Shown one piece after another: positions 61,081 to 64,000 of a DNA stretch of 64,000 nt (the stretch's first letter is position 1; each line of letters starts with the position of its first letter). A model generated the notes under the pieces. That model worked only from the letters and a program-made list of their open reading frames with translations, did not search any database and was not told the DNA's origin. The DNA is from CALVLD01 sp964467585 (GTDB taxonomy: Bacteria; Bacillota; Clostridia; Christensenellales; CAG-138): assembly GCA_964467585.1 (NCBI GenBank), contig CAYXRF010000008.1:37137-101136 (forward strand), in the 5' to 3' direction. A program made the position numbers and the translations under genes.

Positions 61081-62349
61081 ATGAACCGAGTGATACGGGC
61101 AATTGCATTATTGATGGCGTTTATATTTGTGGTGTTTGTCAGCACGGCGTCATTTGCGGATGCGCGCAGATTCAGGCGCGGCACGATATCGCTTGCAGCC
61201 TTTTCGCTGCCGGAGCAGGGTATGGAAATGGCAAAGGGTCAGTCGTTTGCCGTGCGTGGGATAATCCGCTCACTGTCGCCTCTGACAGAGGTGCGGGCGG
61301 TGGTTTACAATGCAAGCGGCTTTACTGAAACAACCTCGATTATCAATGTGTTTGACAACCCAAACGAATATATTTTCTCTGAAAAAACCAACAGGCTTTC
61401 ATCCAAGCTCAAGTTCAAACATCTGTCGATGGGCAAAAAGCAGTTCGCGCTGTATGCATCCACCTCAGAAGAAAGCGATGTGCTGCTGTACAAGGCTGAT
61501 TTTTCGGTTTCAACATGGGGCGTGCTTAACGAAACGCTTGTGCACGGCATTGGACTTGAGGCAATTTACGACCTTTACGGTGGCTCGGATGCGTTTTTGT
61601 TCAGGTTCAAAATCAGCTCCACGGGCGGCGCGTGGATAAACATCGACCCTCAGTGGAAAAGCCAAAATTTAACAACGGTTCGCGGCGTCGGCAGAAGCAG
61701 CTATCTGGTAAACATTCACGCGGAGGAAGCGTTCACAAACGCATTCCAGCACATCAGATCTTCCTATGTATACATCACCTACAACAACGGAGCAAGCGGC
61801 GTGTTCTGTCTTTCAAAGCTGATAGGCAATTGCTCAAGCGATGGCGCATATGCTCCGCGCTTCACAAACGCACAGATGAGCGGGATAAGCCACCACGCGT
61901 TCGGTACGGCGATTGACCTCAATACAGACCTCAGATGCAATCAGGTTCGCGTGCGAAACGGCGTTGAAAAAAGCTGGAGCATGATATACAACGGTATATC
62001 AAGGCTTTCCTACAACGGCATAGCAACTGTTAACGGGGTGGAGAACGTCTACTGCTTCACATACAACGGCAACAGACCATCCTCCGGCTATGCGCCCGAG
62101 TGCATAAGAAATTACCTGCTGCATGAGCTTGCCTTTGCGCGTGAGGGCTTTGCGTGGGGCGCGTACTTCACAAACAAGTGTGACGCGATGCACTTTTCGC
62201 TCACAGAGCCAAACGATTACGGCGTTGTATATGCGGACGATACCGTATCTGTCAATGACAGACAGCGAATTCAGATGGTTTATACATATGTTGAGGATTT
62301 GGGCGGCGCACACAGCGTAAGAGAGTCGGAGGGCAGACTGTCGGAATGA
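61081..62349 (+). CDS. secreted M15-type (D-Ala-D-Ala carboxypeptidase/VanY-like) peptidase
   Basis: A 422-residue exported protein with a signal peptide (MNRVIRAIALLMAFIFVVF...ASFADA), an N-terminal ~200-residue beta-rich domain (VRGIIRSLSPLTEVRAVVYN), and a C-terminal M15 domain with zinc ligands in SHHAFGTAIDLN near residue 280 and DAMHFSL near 377. Members trim peptidoglycan stem peptides or act as L,D/D,D-carboxypeptidases. The start codon coincides with the predicted transcription start, so it is probably translated from a leaderless mRNA. A GC-rich terminator follows. Confidence 0.83.
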   Translation: MNRVIRAIALLMAFIFVVFVSTASFADARRFRRGTISLAAFSLPEQGMEMAKGQSFAVRGIIRSLSPLTEVRAVVYNASGFTETTSIINVFDNPNEYIFSEKTNRLSSKLKFKHLSMGKKQFALYASTSEESDVLLYKADFSVSTWGVLNETLVHGIGLEAIYDLYGGSDAFLFRFKISSTGGAWINIDPQWKSQNLTTVRGVGRSSYLVNIHAEEAFTNAFQHIRSSYVYITYNNGASGVFCLSKLIGNCSSDGAYAPRFTNAQMSGISHHAFGTAIDLNTDLRCNQVRVRNGVEKSWSMIYNGISRLSYNGIATVNGVENVYCFTYNGNRPSSGYAPECIRNYLLHELAFAREGFAWGAYFTNKCDAMHFSLTEPNDYGVVYADDTVSVNDRQRIQMVYTYVEDLGGAHSVRESEGRLSE

Positions 62350-62404
62350 CATACGATTGCCCGCCGCGGGACAAATTTCATACTCCATATTAAAAGTGCA
62401 GCTT

Positions 62405-62456
62405 TGCGCGGGCCGCGTGCCTTGTATTTAAGGCGCGGGCCCGCTTTGCTTTTGCA
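62405..62456 (+). terminator. GC-rich terminator after the M15 peptidase gene
   Basis: GGCCGCGTGCCTT pairs imperfectly with AAGGCGCGGGCC, with further GCGGG/CCCGC pairing, then TTTGCTTTT. Confidence 0.7.
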
Positions 62457-62500
62457 TCCACGGCAGCGAAGGATTGTTCCAAATATGAAGACAGGGCTTA

Positions 62501-62923
62501 TCAGTCTAAAGGAATATCGGCGCAGCCAAAGCCGTTGTCAATCGCAAACTGACGCGCCGCGCTTCCGACCTCACAATAGATTATTGGACGGGCGAGGGTG
62601 TTGCTCAAAAAATACTCATAATCCACTATGTACAGCACCGCGGAGGAAACAGTTACGCCAACGAGCGATTCACATCCGTTGAATATTCCCCAGTCAAGAT
62701 ACACGATGCCGCCGCCAATTACCGCAGTCTTAAGCTCAGCGCAGTTTTCAAATGCGCCGACGCTCAGACCGATAACGCTGTCGGGAACAGCAATATGAGT
62801 AATTCGAGTGCCGCAGAAAGCACGGCTTCCGATTTGCTCAAGCGTGGAAGGAAGTTCAATAATTGTAATAGGACAGTCGAAAAATGCGTTTGCGCCAATT
62901 GTCGTCAGACATTCATTGGATGA
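62501..62923 (-). pseudogene. remnant of a BspA-type leucine-rich-repeat (LRR_5) protein
   Basis: Reading the minus strand without requiring a start, an open stretch of ~140 codons gives LRR_5 repeats: ECLTTIGANAFFDCPITI, IELPSTLEQIGSRAFCGT, VPDSVIGLSVGAFENCAEL and LDWGIFNGCESLVGV, ending with a C-terminal YCEVGSAARQFAIDNGF typical for BspA-like proteins. An in-frame TGA (62924-62926) lies directly before it, no start codon or ribosome site fits, and no repeats continue upstream. It is the 3' end of a formerly larger surface-protein gene, cut off near the rRNA operon. Confidence 0.8.
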
Positions 62924-63155
62924 TCATCCGCAGTATAGATGAACATAGCACCGATTTGGTTCATTTTCAAACAATATACAATAATCAAGGACGAAAAACA
63001 AACGCATGGTGCAAAACTTGCGGGGCGAAAAAAAGCTCAGAAAAAATCGATATATTTAAAAGTATATTGGGGGACGAGGGGCAAAAAAGGGTTAAAAAAG
63101 TCAATTGGGCAAAGGCAAAAATGGGGATAAAGGGGGGTAGAAAAAAGTCTCAAAA
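62924..63155. other. A-rich intergenic stretch before the rRNA promoter
   Basis: No gene is supported here. The plus-strand frame at 62884-63165 is Lys-rich because the DNA is A-rich and purine-biased, and it has no ribosome site. The last part may act as an UP element for the rRNA promoter. Confidence 0.6.
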
Positions 63156-63161
63156 AAAGTG

Positions 63162-63190
63162 TTGACAAGGGTAAACGAATCTGGTATTAT
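63162..63190 (+). promoter_or_regulatory. rRNA operon promoter
   Basis: Perfect TTGACA (63162-63167), a 17-bp spacer and TATTAT (63185-63190), with an A-rich tract (AAAAAAAGTG) just upstream as expected for an UP element. Confidence 0.88.
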
Positions 63191-63196
63191 ACACAA

Positions 63197-63485
63197 GCTG
63201 TCACGCGAGAGGCGCCAAACGGGGCTGAAAGCAAGCAGCGTGCACCTTGAAAACTGCATAGTGAGAACGAACAAAAATCAAACGAAAGTTTGATGCACAA
63301 GAACGCAAGAAAGTAATTTTGAGACGACCAGCGGTCTTTCGGATAACGAAAGACGCATATCGGATCTATACGGATCTGATCGACTGTGTTCGAGAGAGCA
63401 CGGTTGACAAGTGACTCGAGAGGGTCACACGTACAAAGTAAATGAGCAGCTCATCATCTTAGCGGATGATAAGCGATCAGGATTT
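63197..63485 (+). other. 16S rRNA leader
   Basis: About 290 nt between the promoter and mature 16S. It contains CACCTTGAAAACTGCATAG, a stretch often seen in Firmicute rRNA spacers, a CAAAC-gaaa-GTTTG hairpin at 63279-63292, and further stems (TCTTTCGGATAACGAAAGA at 63336-63354) probably used in processing. Confidence 0.8.

Positions 63486-64000
<515 letters not shown>

Noticed and set aside
62884..63165. Lys-rich plus-strand frame of 93 codons before the rRNA promoter
   Set aside because: A-rich purine-biased DNA gives long Lys frames; there is no ribosome site, and the frame overlaps the LRR remnant and the promoter region.
63400..63430. Second rRNA promoter at a TTGACA in the leader
   Set aside because: No acceptable -10 box at 16-18 bp.

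Overview
The window is a chromosomal segment of an endospore-forming Firmicute, probably an anaerobe of class Clostridia. The evidence is the forespore sigma factor SigG, the mother-cell sigma factor pro-SigK, a BofA-type inhibitor of SigK processing, strong AGGAGG ribosome sites, and the first ~515 nt of a Clostridia-like 16S rRNA. The fermentative and selenium/molybdenum enzymes suggest an anaerobe. Base composition is moderate (roughly half G+C by eye). There are no insertion sequences, prophage genes, tRNAs or CRISPR arrays; almost everything is chromosomal core plus envelope genes.

Layout. 1-9.5 kb: the tail of a UPF0597/cysteine desulfidase gene, an Fe-S aldo/keto reductase, then a minus-strand run of mfd, and separately an S41 protease, a TtcA-like enzyme, a lipoprotein and an acetyltransferase. 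9.5-16.2 kb: purine catabolism (adenine deaminase, fused xanthine dehydrogenase-type molybdoenzyme, MocA cytidylyltransferase) interrupted by a lipoprotein with a paralogue at 47.7 kb. 16.4-21.4 kb: an M23 factor, a plus-strand three-gene operon (membrane protein, ArgRS-like protein without a catalytic core, metallo-hydrolase), and a small PII-like protein with a cation/proton antiporter. 22-27 kb: pgi-rodA-like and serC-serA. 28.2-34 kb: a cell-surface island in which a leucine-rich-repeat protein, a small membrane protein and a glycosyltransferase-GtrA-phosphodiester glycosidase fusion face a LytR-CpsA-Psr protein across one divergent promoter region. 34-36.7 kb: thiolase plus CoA-transferase. 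36.8-38.3 kb: sigG overlapping an AlkD-like repair gene. 39.4-47.4 kb: a long minus-strand run carrying a complete front end of S-adenosylmethionine by-product salvage (deaminase, nucleoside phosphorylase, MtnA, AhcY), an ECF transporter S component, a cell-wall amidase and yaaL-bofA. 47.7-57.3 kb: zinc-ribbon membrane proteins, an M29 aminopeptidase, sigK, rlmH, a CPBP protease, walJ, a TraX-like protein and an ABC exporter with an XRE regulator. 58-62.9 kb: an SGNH hydrolase, DegV, a TIM-barrel protein, an M15 peptidase apparently read from a leaderless mRNA, and the wreck of a BspA-type repeat protein. 63.2-64 kb: rRNA promoter, leader and the start of 16S.

The genes join into a few themes. 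Purine recovery: Ade and the nucleoside phosphorylase both yield hypoxanthine, which the molybdoenzyme could oxidise. SAM recycling: the gene set fits a deamination-first route through inosine derivatives. Sporulation: SigG, pro-SigK and BofA. Surface polymer handling: the 28-34 kb island plus two families of unusual anchored proteins.

The best candidates for something undescribed are the glycosyltransferase/glycosidase fusion island, the paired 11.5/47.7 kb protein family, the SAM by-product run with its oversized ECF S component, and the ArgRS-like protein lacking a synthetase core. All functions are inferred by reading the sequence; no database search was run.
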